DNA from: Cryoendolithus antarcticus
Taxonomy: Eukaryota; Ascomycota; Dothideomycetes; Cladosporiales; Cladosporiaceae
NCBI GenBank assembly: GCA_002077065.1
Contig: NAJO01000032.1
Location: forward strand, 310,001-374,000
Direction of reading: 5' to 3'
DNA: 64,000 bases
The position numbers were made by a program, and so were the translations under genes. The stretch's first letter is position 1. Each line of letters begins with the position of its first letter. The notes beneath the pieces were generated by a model. That model did no database searches and was not told the DNA's origin. It saw nothing but the letters and a program-made list of their open reading frames with translations. This document shows positions 29,857-39,945 of this stretch, piece after piece.

Positions 29857-30900
29857 TCAGAACTTCTCCGTGGCCACATGCCTCTTGGTGAGCCGTGTAA
29901 TCTGCCCGTCCTCGGTGATCCCGACCTCCTTCTTCAAGACCTCCTCGCTCGACCACAGGCTAGCGCGGATCTTGTATTCGTTGTTCGAGCCGAGATCGAG
30001 GTACGTATAGGCATCACACTTGTAGTAGATGGTCTTCAGCTTTGGAGTTGCCAAGCCCAAGTTGACGAGCTTGTCGAGCACGCGCCTCACATCCTCAAGA
30101 TCGGTGAAGTCATAGGTGTAGACGCAAACGAGCGTGCCTTTCTTGTCATTGCCAGGCTCCCAAGTGCCGACTTTGCTCGTGGGACCAAGCTCACCTCCAG
30201 CTGTGGCCTCTGCAATGCAACGCCAGACCCGTGGGAGCTCGGACGGTCCGGGGAAGAGCATCCACTTTCCTGAGGTCTCCCCAAACGTGACAGACGCCTG
30301 CAGTAATCGGCGCTCTAGAACGTCCTTGTCAGGGCCTAGCTTCCGAGTAATCTGAGCCACAGCTTTACCCGGATTTGCCTGCTCTATCTGTACGCGCCGG
30401 GTAGCAAAGTCTGCAAACAGTGACTGTGCCGTGTCCATGAAGGCGTCGTGATCTTGTCGCTCGTCGGACTTGAGCCAATGTCTTGGATACTGAGGACTGC
30501 CTACCCATAGCCATGGTCCGACGGACGCTGTGGCAGGAGATTCGACAGGCAATCTTCTGAGGAACTCGATCACAGTCTCGGACTGCTGCCATGCCGCAGT
30601 GTGGCCTTCGAACCGCGTGTTGGCAATGAGGTCCTTGACAGTCTCGCCAGCGACGTTGCGGCTGCCTCTTGGAACGGCAGTTGGCGTTGGCTTGGTCTTC
30701 TTGTCAAGCTTGGCGAGCTGCGGCCGGGTCTTCAGAAAGTCGAGGACGTCGACCTGGGCTTTGACAGAAGACTTGGTGCGATCGGTCCCGGTTGCCTTCA
30801 CGGCTGGCTGATCGGCTTGCTCGAGTCGGGCTCGCTTGCTCGGCCTCACAGCATCCAGATCATTGACAACGTTGTCATCATCGTTAATAGTGATTGGCAT
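29857..30900 (-). CDS. DUF1917 / UPF0696 (BLES03-like) protein
   Basis: Single-exon 347-residue protein. After a disordered N terminus with an acidic patch (NDDDNVVNDLD) and a basic one (RPSKRARLEQ), residues about 110-347 form the DUF1917 domain. Key blocks are ETSGKWMLFPGPSELPRVWR, KGTLVCVYTYDFTDLEDVRR, and IYYKCDAYTYLDLGSNNEYK. The human relative C11orf68 (BLES03) has an eIF4E-like fold, so nucleic-acid or cap-like ligand binding is possible, but the function is not established. I chose ATG 30900 because upstream residues to an ATG at 31065 look non-coding. A degraded copy of its 3' end lies just downstream (29550..29671). Divergent from PRI1. Confidence 0.85.
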   Translation of the reverse strand: MPITINDDDNVVNDLDAVRPSKRARLEQADQPAVKATGTDRTKSSVKAQVDVLDFLKTRPQLAKLDKKTKPTPTAVPRGSRNVAGETVKDLIANTRFEGHTAAWQQSETVIEFLRRLPVESPATASVGPWLWVGSPQYPRHWLKSDERQDHDAFMDTAQSLFADFATRRVQIEQANPGKAVAQITRKLGPDKDVLERRLLQASVTFGETSGKWMLFPGPSELPRVWRCIAEATAGGELGPTSKVGTWEPGNDKKGTLVCVYTYDFTDLEDVRRVLDKLVNLGLATPKLKTIYYKCDAYTYLDLGSNNEYKIRASLWSSEEVLKKEVGITEDGQITRLTKRHVATEKF

Positions 30901-31496
30901 CCGCTGCGAGTTCCCAGGTCGTGCGATGCCAGGATGCAGTGTCGTGAGTCTATGTCGCGTTGCTTCACTTCCTTCGATGACCATCAGCATATGAATCCGA
31001 CCGACTGGGCGGAGCAGCATAAGGCTCACCGAGAAACGGTCCCTCGTCTGACACCCAACCCTCACCTTCCACCCAGTGATCAGGTCCAGCTTCCATCATG
31101 TTGTTCGAGCCTTTCGGCTGTGTGGTTGTGTCACATTGCTGATGTCGTTTCTTGACTTCAATCTGCAGCCAGACATGGTGGTCATTCTTGCCGTGGGAAC
31201 AAGGGAACAAGGGAAGCTCCGCCGGAACACCGGGTGCCACTTCCGAAGCGCGTCACTCACGCGATTCGTCGCGTCTCCCAAAACACCTTCATGCATACGC
31301 TTCTCTAACTTGTGCGTCAATCCGCTAATACGTGACCACCAGATAGTAGCGACAGAGCCAGGGAGAGATCTTCTTCGCCTTTGCACTCCTGACACTCGAT
31401 TCCTCGCAGGGGCGTCCGCATCGAGGTCTGCACTCGACAGGCACTAGCAAGTTTGTCGCTGAACTTGCCGAATCGTACACATCAGCTGCGCACATC
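30901..31496. promoter_or_regulatory. Divergent promoter region, DUF1917 / PRI1, with MCB-like cores
   Basis: 596 bp between divergent starts. CGCGT at 31249..31253, ACGCG at 31259..31263 and CGCGT at 31270..31274 cluster within 26 bp, about 220-250 bp before PRI1. These are MCB-like cores expected for MBF control of a replication gene; none is the full ACGCGT. Confidence 0.45.
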
Positions 31497-33026
31497 ATGC
31501 CTCACGCCATCTCGCCCACATCGTCACCACCGGAGCCGGTGATGGATGACACAATTATGTCGAATGCTCCGGCACAGCCACTAGAGGACGAAGTACCATT
31601 AGAGCCACACTCAGATGCTGCAATGCTCGATGCCGAACCTTCCACAGTTGATACGAGTTCAGGAAAGCTTGAGGACATCTTCGACGATGACTCGGACAAT
31701 GATGAGTTCTCCTCGAGCGTACCGACTACCGTCGACAGCTCGCAGCCTGCGCTCGCACCCGCGGCGCAGGAGAAGTCGGCGTTCACAGATCTTTCCATAC
31801 TCAAGCAGTTCTACCAGAGATTGCTACCCTTCCGAGCACTTTTCCAATGGCTTAATCACTCCGCCTCGCCTTGTGCAGACTTCCAGCATCGCGAGTTCGC
31901 TTTCACCCTCCAATCGGACGTCTACGTGCGGTACCAATCCTTTGCTTCCGCCGATCTCTTCCGCAAGGCTTGCGTCAACACGACACCACTGCGGTTTGAG
32001 ATAGGTCCCCAGTACACGATCAATCCGCGAGACCGCAAGACAGTGCTCAAAGCTGGCAGCTTCCGACCAGTGATGAAGGAGCTAGTCTTCGATATCGACA
32101 TGACGGACTACGATCCGATACGGACATGCTGCACAGGCGCGAAGATCTGTCACAAGTGCTGGCAATTCATTATAATGGCGATCAAGGTGGTGGACGTGGC
32201 GCTGCGAGAAGACTTTGGCTTTCAGCATGTGCTGTGGGTATACTCGGGACGTCGTGGTGCACACGCTTGGGTCAGTGACAAACGGGCGCGGACAATGGAT
32301 GACGCGAAGCGGAGAGCGATTGCCAATTATCTGGTACTCAAGCAGGACGAGAAGAAGGGGATACGACGGCCACTGCATCCTCATCTGGATCGAAGTCTGG
32401 ATCTGCTCAACCCGCACTTCACGAAGGATGTGCTGAGTGTGCAAGATCCGTGGGCGACCGCGGAGCAGGCTTCTAAGCTGCTAGACCTGCTACCGGACAA
32501 GGTCCTGACCACAGCACTGCAGAAGAAGTGGGACTCGGCACCCAATCGCAGCAGCGCGCAGAAGTGGGCGGATATCGACAGCGTGGCAGAGAACGGCAAT
32601 CTGTCCACGATGAGTCCGAAGCAGCTAGTCGACACCAGACAAGATATTCGATTGGAATACACCTACCCGCGGCTCGACGCGGAGGTCTCGAAGAAACTGA
32701 ACCATCTGCTGAAATCGCCCTTCGTCATTCACCCGGGTACAGGACGTGTATGTGTGCCGATCGATGTGCGCAGACTCGAAGACTTTGACCCGTTCGCAGT
32801 CCCGACTGTCACACAGCTGCTGCAAGAGATCGATACCTGGGACGCTGAGGCAAGACGCCAGGAGATGAGCGAGGAGGAGAAGTCCAAGGTGGAAGACTGG
32901 CAAAAGACCCGTCTCAAGCCGTATGTAGAGTACTTTCGTGGGTACGTCGCTGCTCTGCTCAAGGATGAGAGCAGAGTCAAACGGGAACGCGATGAGGAGG
33001 CTGGCGCGGAAAGCATGGAGTTTTGA
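31497..33026 (+). CDS. PRI1: DNA primase small (catalytic) subunit
   Basis: Single-exon 509-residue catalytic primase subunit of the DNA polymerase alpha-primase complex, which makes RNA primers in the nucleus. The active-site motif is LVFDIDMTDYDPIR (Asp199 and Asp201). The zinc site follows as CCTGAKICHKC (Cys211, Cys212, Cys218, Cys221). VLWVYSGRRGAHAWVSD is the conserved nucleotide-binding block, and PFVIHPGTGRVCVPID marks the C-terminal lobe. Compared with yeast Pri1 (about 409 residues) there is an N-terminal extension of about 90 residues that is acidic and Ser/Pro-rich (IFDDDSDNDEFSSS). The start at 31497 is the first ATG of the frame; a later Met could be used, but none sits directly before the core. 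Divergent from the DUF1917 gene. Confidence 0.95.
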   Translation: MPHAISPTSSPPEPVMDDTIMSNAPAQPLEDEVPLEPHSDAAMLDAEPSTVDTSSGKLEDIFDDDSDNDEFSSSVPTTVDSSQPALAPAAQEKSAFTDLSILKQFYQRLLPFRALFQWLNHSASPCADFQHREFAFTLQSDVYVRYQSFASADLFRKACVNTTPLRFEIGPQYTINPRDRKTVLKAGSFRPVMKELVFDIDMTDYDPIRTCCTGAKICHKCWQFIIMAIKVVDVALREDFGFQHVLWVYSGRRGAHAWVSDKRARTMDDAKRRAIANYLVLKQDEKKGIRRPLHPHLDRSLDLLNPHFTKDVLSVQDPWATAEQASKLLDLLPDKVLTTALQKKWDSAPNRSSAQKWADIDSVAENGNLSTMSPKQLVDTRQDIRLEYTYPRLDAEVSKKLNHLLKSPFVIHPGTGRVCVPIDVRRLEDFDPFAVPTVTQLLQEIDTWDAEARRQEMSEEEKSKVEDWQKTRLKPYVEYFRGYVAALLKDESRVKRERDEEAGAESMEF

Positions 33027-33720
33027 TCATATCGAGCTGTTGATTTGGGTAGCGCTGGCGTCCGGTGCTGGCTCCGTATGATGTATGTCGATTACTCAAA
33101 TGTTCAATCAATATCTCATCAATTGAAACCACGTGCTCGCCCGCATGCTGCCGAGGTCGGAGCAGCTAATCTCAACCTCACCCATTCTGGCGCCAGCCGC
33201 AACCCACATCACTGATAAGCCAATGCACGGTTTCCATCGAGTAACATAAAGCTCTCCAAACCCGCAACGCGCACTACCGAGTTCTTCCACTCTGCTGTAG
33301 TGACGCGCTCATCGGCCAGCTCCGCCGAAGTCTTCCGCGCAACGTGACGGTTGGAGAACAGAATGCGGTGGCTTGGTGGGCCGGTATGGGGTCCCCACGA
33401 GGTTATGCGGCCTTATCTGGTCGCGTACCATGTGAGTGGGTGGGCAAAGTGAGGGACTTGCGGGTGGGTGAGTGGTAGGTTGGCCTAAGTATGAGTTTGA
33501 TTACACTCCTCTCTTACACTCATACTATTCTACGAGACGACATTGTCTGGGAATCGTCGGAAATAGCGCGGCTCACCCATAGAACTATTCGCTAGACTCA
33601 TCTCGGCTTGAAGACCTCACTCGTGTAGGTGATAGCAGCAAAGAATCGCCCTCAGTCTTCGAGTACAGTCACCAACGAGAGCTACCATCTGGATTCGACA
33701 TCGAGTACCCAACACTCAGC
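33027..33720. promoter_or_regulatory. Allantoinase upstream region with GATA sites
   Basis: 694 bp. HGATAR elements occur at 33213..33218 (TGATAA), 33413..33418 (AGATAA on the minus strand) and 33630..33635 (TGATAG). This is what would be expected for nitrogen-regulated (AreA/Gln3-type GATA factor) control of allantoin use. An 8-bp inverted repeat (AGTATGAG / CTCATACT at 33488 and 33519) is also present. Confidence 0.5.
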
Positions 33721-35292
33721 ATGGCGCCATATGCTACGGGCACGACTACTCCTCACACGATCGACCATGCCATCAACGGGCTCGATGTTAAAGCTCCCGG
33801 GATTACAGTTCTCGTTTCATCTCGAGCGGTCGTTGACGACAGTCTGACGCCAGCGACGATAGTGATATCGACCCTCACAGGCGAGATCACGTCGGTCACG
33901 ACGTCAATTGTGCCTGAGTCCGCTTTCCCTCACGGCACGCCATATGTGGACCACTCGCCCGCAGTCCTACTACCTGGCCTTGTAGATGCACACGTTCATC
34001 TCAACGAGCCCGGGCGGACGGAGTGGGAAGGGTTCTGGACTGGTACAAGAGCGGCAGCATTTGGCGGTGTGACGACAGTAGTGGACATGCCGCTCAACGC
34101 AATACCTCCTACCACTACAGTCGCCGGTCTGAAAGAGAAGATCGAAGCTGCGCAAGGCAAATGCTGGGTTGATGTGGGCTTCTATGGCGGTATCATTCCC
34201 GGTAACGTCGGCGAGCTCAAGGGTCTTGTCGAGGGCGGTGTGCGAGGTTTCAAGGGCTTCATGATCGACAGTGGTGTTGAGGAGTTCCCTGCAGTATCGT
34301 CACAAGACATCTCACTGGTCTTTGAGGAGCTCAAGGACTCGCCTACCACAGTCATGTTCCATGCCGAGATGATACCACCCATATCTGCCTCGGTGGGCGA
34401 CGACGTCCAGGTGTCACTTCCTCCTCTTGAGCCAAGCGGACCACTCGATCTCTATCAGACGTTCCTCGATTCCAGACCGAGCTCGTTCGAGTACTATGCC
34501 ATCCTCGAAATCATCGCGCTTTCCGAAATCGCCCCTAACCTGCCACTGCATGTAGTGCATCTCAGTGCGGTCGAAGCAATCGACATGCTCCGCGAAGCTC
34601 GCTCGCGAGGAGTCAAGATCACAGCAGAGACCTGCTACCACTACCTCTCTTTAGCCGCAGAGAACATACAGAAAGGCGACACACGACACAAGTGCTGTCC
34701 GCCGATCAGGTCACAATCAAACCAGGACGGGCTATGGGACGAGCTGCACGCGAACGACAGTGTCCTCAAGACCATCGTCTCGGACCACTCACCTTGCACG
34801 CCAAACCTGAAGCTGCTTCCTAGCCACGTCCCAGGCTCACTTGCGACGTCGAAAGCCACCTGCAATGGCTCCACGGACAATACGGGCGACTTCTTTTCGG
34901 CCTGGGGCGGCATCTCCTCCGTCGGTCTAGGCTTGAGTGTGCTCTGGACTGAGATTGCACGCAGAAAATTGCCTCTGGACGCTGCGTTGCTGAATGTCGT
35001 GCGATGGTGCTGCGTCAATACTGCTTTGCAAGTAGGGCTTGAGGACAGCAAAGGCGCGTTGAAGGAGGGATTCGATGGGGATGTTGCAGTCTTCGATCCT
35101 GCTGAGGAGTGGGAGGTCGGTGAGAGCACGATGCTGTTCCGGAATAAGTGTAGTCCGTATCAAGGAAAGGTACTGAAGGGCGTGGTGAGGGAGACGTGGG
35201 TCAGGGGCGTGAAGGTGCATGCTAGGGATAGTGGGTTCGAGAGGAAAGCGCCAACAGGGAGGCTGCTGCTTGAGCCTAGGACGAAGCGATGA
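33721..35292 (+). CDS. DAL1: Allantoinase
   Basis: Single-exon 523-residue cyclic amidohydrolase that opens allantoin to allantoate in purine catabolism. The metal motif DAHVHLNEPGRTEWEGF gives the first two His ligands. The carbamylated-lysine region is RGFKGFMIDSGVEEF, later His ligands are in MFHAEM and LHVVHLSAVEA, and the metal-binding Asp is in VSDHSPCTP. KCCPPIRSQSNQDGLWD and the FFSAWGGISSVGLGLSVLW block are specific to allantoinases rather than dihydropyrimidinases. Length is normal for fungi (about 500). No transporter or other purine-degradation gene flanks it. GATA elements upstream suggest nitrogen regulation. Confidence 0.95.
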   Translation: MAPYATGTTTPHTIDHAINGLDVKAPGITVLVSSRAVVDDSLTPATIVISTLTGEITSVTTSIVPESAFPHGTPYVDHSPAVLLPGLVDAHVHLNEPGRTEWEGFWTGTRAAAFGGVTTVVDMPLNAIPPTTTVAGLKEKIEAAQGKCWVDVGFYGGIIPGNVGELKGLVEGGVRGFKGFMIDSGVEEFPAVSSQDISLVFEELKDSPTTVMFHAEMIPPISASVGDDVQVSLPPLEPSGPLDLYQTFLDSRPSSFEYYAILEIIALSEIAPNLPLHVVHLSAVEAIDMLREARSRGVKITAETCYHYLSLAAENIQKGDTRHKCCPPIRSQSNQDGLWDELHANDSVLKTIVSDHSPCTPNLKLLPSHVPGSLATSKATCNGSTDNTGDFFSAWGGISSVGLGLSVLWTEIARRKLPLDAALLNVVRWCCVNTALQVGLEDSKGALKEGFDGDVAVFDPAEEWEVGESTMLFRNKCSPYQGKVLKGVVRETWVRGVKVHARDSGFERKAPTGRLLLEPRTKR

Positions 35293-35814
35293 TGTAGCAT
35301 ATTCGTAGAAAGCGTATCTAAACGCTCGCTCCTCGTTAGCAGACAACGACTATACACTACTATGTGATAGTGCGGAGGTTGTCACGGCGTGATGCAGGGC
35401 GCACTAACTTCGTAGGCACGTCCTCTCTCCCGCAAGTCTGACGAGACTCTCTTTCCCGGGCCGTGGTTGCTTGAGCGTCTATAGCCCGCAGCGCAACGGT
35501 CGGAGAATGGCCGATCCACGTTTGAGAGCCTTATTCCGCTGCGCACTGCTCCTTGCCTAAGATACAAGCTCTCTCATCGGCTGAAACGGCGGACAGGCAC
35601 TTGTGGTTTCTGTTATGGAAGCACAAGACTCTGCAGGCTTCCGGAAGAGCATAACTCACCGTCTGTACGGCATCGACGCCACGCCAATGCGATTGGCGCC
35701 AAGTCGACATCGGACCTGATGTAGCTGAGATGGTCATTAATAATTCCGACTTCATCAGCTACGAGTGAGATCTCGCGTGTTATGCCTCATTGATAGAGTC
35801 ATCGAGCCTTCATA
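35293..35814. other. Intergenic, upstream of MFS transporter
   Basis: 522 bp between two same-strand genes. Short frames only; no motif stands out. Confidence 0.45.
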
Positions 35815-37681
35815 ATGTCCAGGACGTCGATCGAGCTCTCAAACCTGGCTCGTCCAGACCCAGCACTGACCAAGAAGTCTATCAGCATCAGACGTCCCTC
35901 GACGACAGCTACTTTGGCCAGCCAATTCGAGCGCGAAGATGATGTCTCTGTACTTGCCTTGGAACGGGTCGCCACTGCTATTGGAGGGTCTAAGACGCGC
36001 ACAGCAGCGGTGTACACTTCGATCGTACTCACGACAGGTATCAGTGCGTTACTTAGTGGACTGACAACGGTAATACTGCCGACTATGGCTAATGATTTGG
36101 ACATACCGCAAGGTCTACTGCTATGGTAACCATGCCCATACTAGTGGTTTCAATTACTTCTACTGATGACCATGCAGGCCATCCTCCATCCAAGCCCTGA
36201 CATGCGGCTGCAGCCTGCTGCTCTCTGGGTCCATCGCCGACGCTCTCGGGGCACGCTTCATGTACCTTCTCGGCGTTGTACTACAATCTGGCTTTACTTT
36301 AGGCTGTGGGCTAGCGCAGACGACAACCCAGATGATCATCTTCCGCGGTCTCAGTGGCATTGCTACAGCCTTCTGCCTACCCTCTGCGGTCAGCGTCATC
36401 ACGGCCAGCTTCACGGGTAAGCGTCGCGACTTCGCCTTTGCTGCAATGGGAGGCGGCCAACCCATCGGCTTTTCCATTGGTCTCACGTTGGGTGGTGTGC
36501 TGACAGACTCGATTGGCTGGCGATGGGGATACTATCTGTCTGCCATTCTGAATACGATTGTACTTGCCATCTCATGGTGGGGTCTACCTAGCAGTATCGA
36601 TAACGGCATCGCTGGTGAGGGCGTCGCAAGTATGAGCTGGGCACAGAAATGGCAGCGTGTCAAGACCGAGATCGACTGGATAGGCGCTGTCATTGCGAGT
36701 GCGTCGCTAGCCATGTTGTCCTATGTCTTCGCTGCGATCACGGGCAGCCAGTCCACAATCAGACAGCCGTCAAGTATAACCATGTTGGTGACTGCATTTG
36801 CTTTGATACCTGCCTTCATCTTCTGGGTCGGCCGACAAGAGCACTTGGGTAGACCTGCACTGATTCCGAACTCACTTTGGCGAAACAAGATCTTCACGAC
36901 TATATGCTTGGCAGTGTTCTTGACTTGGGGTACTTTCAATGCACTCGAGACCGGTATGAAGACACGGGTTCAATACAACTTCGAATGATGCTGACTTGGT
37001 GACTTAGTCTTGACTTTCTACTTCCAAGACGTGCAGAAGCTAAGTGCAACAGAGACATCCATCCGCTTCCTTCCGGCACCCATCTCGGGTGCTCTCTCGA
37101 ACGTTGCGATGGGCTTGTTGGTGCACAGGATACCAGCTAATTGGCTTGTCGTCGTCGGCTGTACGCTGTCATTGGCTGCGCCGCTGGCGATGGTGTTCGC
37201 TACACCGACCTCGAACTACTGGAGCTCGGGTGAGCCTCTATTACCTTGATGCATTGTAATGAAGCTGATAGCTCTACAGGCTTCTTGGCAAACCTGTTCA
37301 ACCCAAACGGTGCTGATGCGCTGTACACCATCTCAAATCTGTTGATCACTTCGGTGAGCGCGCTCTCTAGCTGATCTCAAGTCCTACAGTACAGCTGACC
37401 ATTTACACCAGGTCTTTCCCGCGAAGACCCAAGCACTTGCAGGCGGTGTCTTCAACACCATCTCGCAGATTGGCAAGAGCATCACGATGGCTCTGGTCGC
37501 TGTACTCGCCGCGCAAGTCACTTTGAAAGCGAGTGTTGCCGAGAAACACTCACCGGATGCACTCATGGTGGGCTACAGAGCGACGTTCTGGTTCATGTTC
37601 GCATGCATACTCGCAACGATACTGTTGAGCGTGTGGGGATTGCGTGGGATTGGGACAGTGGGACATAAGAAGAGAGACTGA
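35815..37681 (+). CDS. MFS transporter, DHA2/ATR1-like (join 35815..36125, 36178..36953, 37008..37229, 37280..37353, 37412..37681)
   Basis: Five exons give a 550-residue major facilitator with about 14 membrane spans, after a ~65-residue cytosolic Ser/Arg-rich leader. TAAVYTSIVLTTGISALLSG is TM1; SIADALGARFMYLLGVVLQS holds the loop 2-3 signature; and IIFRGLSGIATAFCLPSAVS the R-G motif. GGQPIGFSIGLTLGGVLTDS resembles the antiporter motif C. The C-terminal block LITSVFPAKTQALAGGVFNT is typical of ATR1-like and related DHA2 proteins (aminotriazole or toxin efflux, or small-cation transport). Introns are 52, 54, 50 and 58 nt, all GT..AG with continuous frame (phases 2, 1, 1, 0). Substrate unknown. 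No biosynthetic cluster surrounds it. Confidence 0.9.
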
Positions 37682-37947
37682 GTCGTTCCTCCCAAGATGT
37701 TGTAATCGACATATGTACCTCTTCCCCTCAAGACAATGTGGACTTGGTACGTGCTACTATTAAGCCATCCGCATCGTCGTATTAATCTATCACTGCGCCT
37801 GTCAGAGACGGAATCTGCGAAGATGGAATGCCATCTCACATTCTTCTCTTACTCGCTTCGCGTGATGAAGGTGCTATGATACGTAGGTTCGTACTGGCAC
37901 ATCAGCGTCTCGGGCAATCCTCTGTTTCGTCGATGTTACTAAAATGG

Positions 37948-39945
37948 CTAAGCATACCGAGATCTGCTGCTGTGATAGTCAGCCGCCTCACCAGCGTGGA
38001 CACTAAAAGCCGATCGCACAATCTGGACGACTCCCGGCCAGTAGCCTTCGGTATACGCGTGATGATCATCGCTGGCCGCATTCTGCTGGTGAACAAGTCT
38101 ACGATCTTTCCTGAACGCCGAGAGCACGGCGATATTGTCGACGACTTGAACCTGTGACTGTACGCGTGCGTAGGTCGCCTGGCTTTCATCTCGTGACGGA
38201 CTAAGACCTAAGCTGTTGTCATTGGGCTCGTCATCTGCAGCTCTGGATTCTCCGTCGAAGAAGCTAAAGTCACCCGCAGCCGCAGACCACAAGACTTCAC
38301 TGTCTGCGTCCTCAGTCATTGAAAGCTTCGCACCTTGTGCCGATGACCTCGCCTCACTATGGTTGCCCGCAGGTACATCCTTCGATAACTCGAGCACGAT
38401 CCGCTCGAGTGCAAAGACCCGCTCAGCAGAGTGCCGAAGTGTACCCGTCTGGCCTGCCCGTCCCGGAGGCGATGTCCAATCAAGCTTTGCTTGTGCATGC
38501 GCGTGAGCTGCTTGAATCGCGCAGTTTGAGATGTAGTCGATAAGGCGGTCTATGAGCGTTCGATCGGATGACATGGCAGGGAACTCAGTCAAGACTAGTG
38601 TGCGAAGATGAGGTAGCATCGCAGGCTGCAGGCAATCGTCTGGCAATGGCGGCGCTCCAGTGTCTAAGAGATCATCAGGGTCGCCCAAGCAGGGACCAGA
38701 TTTCCTGTTGATCAAATCATATGGCGCCGCGAAATTTGACTTTATCACCGGCACAAGATCATCAACGCCGATGCTTTGCTCGGGCGCAATGAGCACTCCA
38801 TAGTGCACTCGCAAGTGTTTGAGATTCTCCGAAGCATCGTCTCGCAGAGCCGTGACCACCGTCTTGCCACTCTTCGTTTGCCAGACTGAGGATACATGTC
38901 TCCGCGTGGAATGCCTGTCTGTGTAGTGGCTCTGTCCGCCTACGTCTACAACGTGCAATGCGCCGGATTCGAGTAGTTCGCAAATACCGACGGGCGTGAT
39001 GTAATTGTCACTGAGGTACAGGTGAGTCGCACCCGGATCTGGCCGGTCTTCCATTGCCAGTCGTGCAACGAAGCCGGAGGTGAAGATGCGGCGAATGTAG
39101 GTCTCGAAATGGACACCTTGGCTGATTGCAAGCATATTCGGTCCCAGGATCGAGTCCGAACCATCGGCGTGCCGCCCTTGAGCGTTCGAACTATGGTTCG
39201 TAAGGTCTGGTAAACACTTGTCAATTAGCCACCGGAGATACTGATCGGTGATGTTGTTTTCTGATAAGTCCAAGCTGCGAATCCGTCGTCCCAACACGTG
39301 CGTATGCATGAAGACGTGGAAATTATCCAGATTAAGCCCTCGCAGCTTGAGCACTTGCAATCCAATCAAGTGCTTCAAAGTATCGAGCACGACCCATTCA
39401 CGGGCTGCCAGAGTATACGATAGATCGAGGTAGAACAGGGACAAGCACCGCGGTAGTAAACGCGCAAGTGCGCCAGGCGTGATGTTCGCACAATTTGAGA
39501 TGTCCAGAAGGCGTAGATTGAAGGGCGGTTGATCTACTAGGCGGACTTGCATCAACGATGCATGGTCGAAATAGGACAACCCTCGAACAACAAGCGATTG
39601 CAGGTTGGGCAGCAGATGCAGTACATCATCAAGCCATTCTGTGCTGTGGAACGAATAGCGGTTGCCTTCGTCATGAGGCAGGTGCAGTGTATGTGTCCGC
39701 TTTCTGGTGGCAATACGGACATTTCGTAGGTTGCGTACGAAGGTCGAAAGAGCGTCATAGAGGCGATCGTCTTCTACGTCGGAGTGTGACGACGGATTGC
39801 CCCAAAGCTGCGCACTAAACACCTCGTGCCATGATCGTGAGACTAGCGCTGACGAAGAGAGACAATTCGATGGAATGTAAGGGGCGACCACGGCGACAGG
39901 GTCTCTCAAGGTGGCCAGTTCGTATGTCGGCGGCGCAGCCTCCAT
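37948..39945 (-). CDS. F-box/leucine-rich-repeat-like protein
   Basis: Single-exon 665-residue protein. Residues about 15-50 (VVAPYIPSNCLSSSALVSRS followed by WHEVFSAQLWGNP) form a recognisable F-box-like helix set. Leucine-rich repeats follow: LLPNLQSLVVRGLSYFDHAS, NLRLLDISNCANITPGALAR, LSLFYLDLSYTLAARE, LIGLQVLKLRGLNLDNF, and IRSLDLSENNITDQYLRWLI. A second LRR-like block appears around LYLSDNYITPVGICELLESG. The C-terminal third is less regular and acidic. LRR F-box proteins usually select substrates for SCF ubiquitin ligases; a specific orthologue is not recognised. Opposite strand to, and convergent with, the MFS gene (266-bp gap). Confidence 0.82.
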   Translation of the reverse strand: MEAAPPTYELATLRDPVAVVAPYIPSNCLSSSALVSRSWHEVFSAQLWGNPSSHSDVEDDRLYDALSTFVRNLRNVRIATRKRTHTLHLPHDEGNRYSFHSTEWLDDVLHLLPNLQSLVVRGLSYFDHASLMQVRLVDQPPFNLRLLDISNCANITPGALARLLPRCLSLFYLDLSYTLAAREWVVLDTLKHLIGLQVLKLRGLNLDNFHVFMHTHVLGRRIRSLDLSENNITDQYLRWLIDKCLPDLTNHSSNAQGRHADGSDSILGPNMLAISQGVHFETYIRRIFTSGFVARLAMEDRPDPGATHLYLSDNYITPVGICELLESGALHVVDVGGQSHYTDRHSTRRHVSSVWQTKSGKTVVTALRDDASENLKHLRVHYGVLIAPEQSIGVDDLVPVIKSNFAAPYDLINRKSGPCLGDPDDLLDTGAPPLPDDCLQPAMLPHLRTLVLTEFPAMSSDRTLIDRLIDYISNCAIQAAHAHAQAKLDWTSPPGRAGQTGTLRHSAERVFALERIVLELSKDVPAGNHSEARSSAQGAKLSMTEDADSEVLWSAAAGDFSFFDGESRAADDEPNDNSLGLSPSRDESQATYARVQSQVQVVDNIAVLSAFRKDRRLVHQQNAASDDHHAYTEGYWPGVVQIVRSAFSVHAGEAADYHSSRSRYA

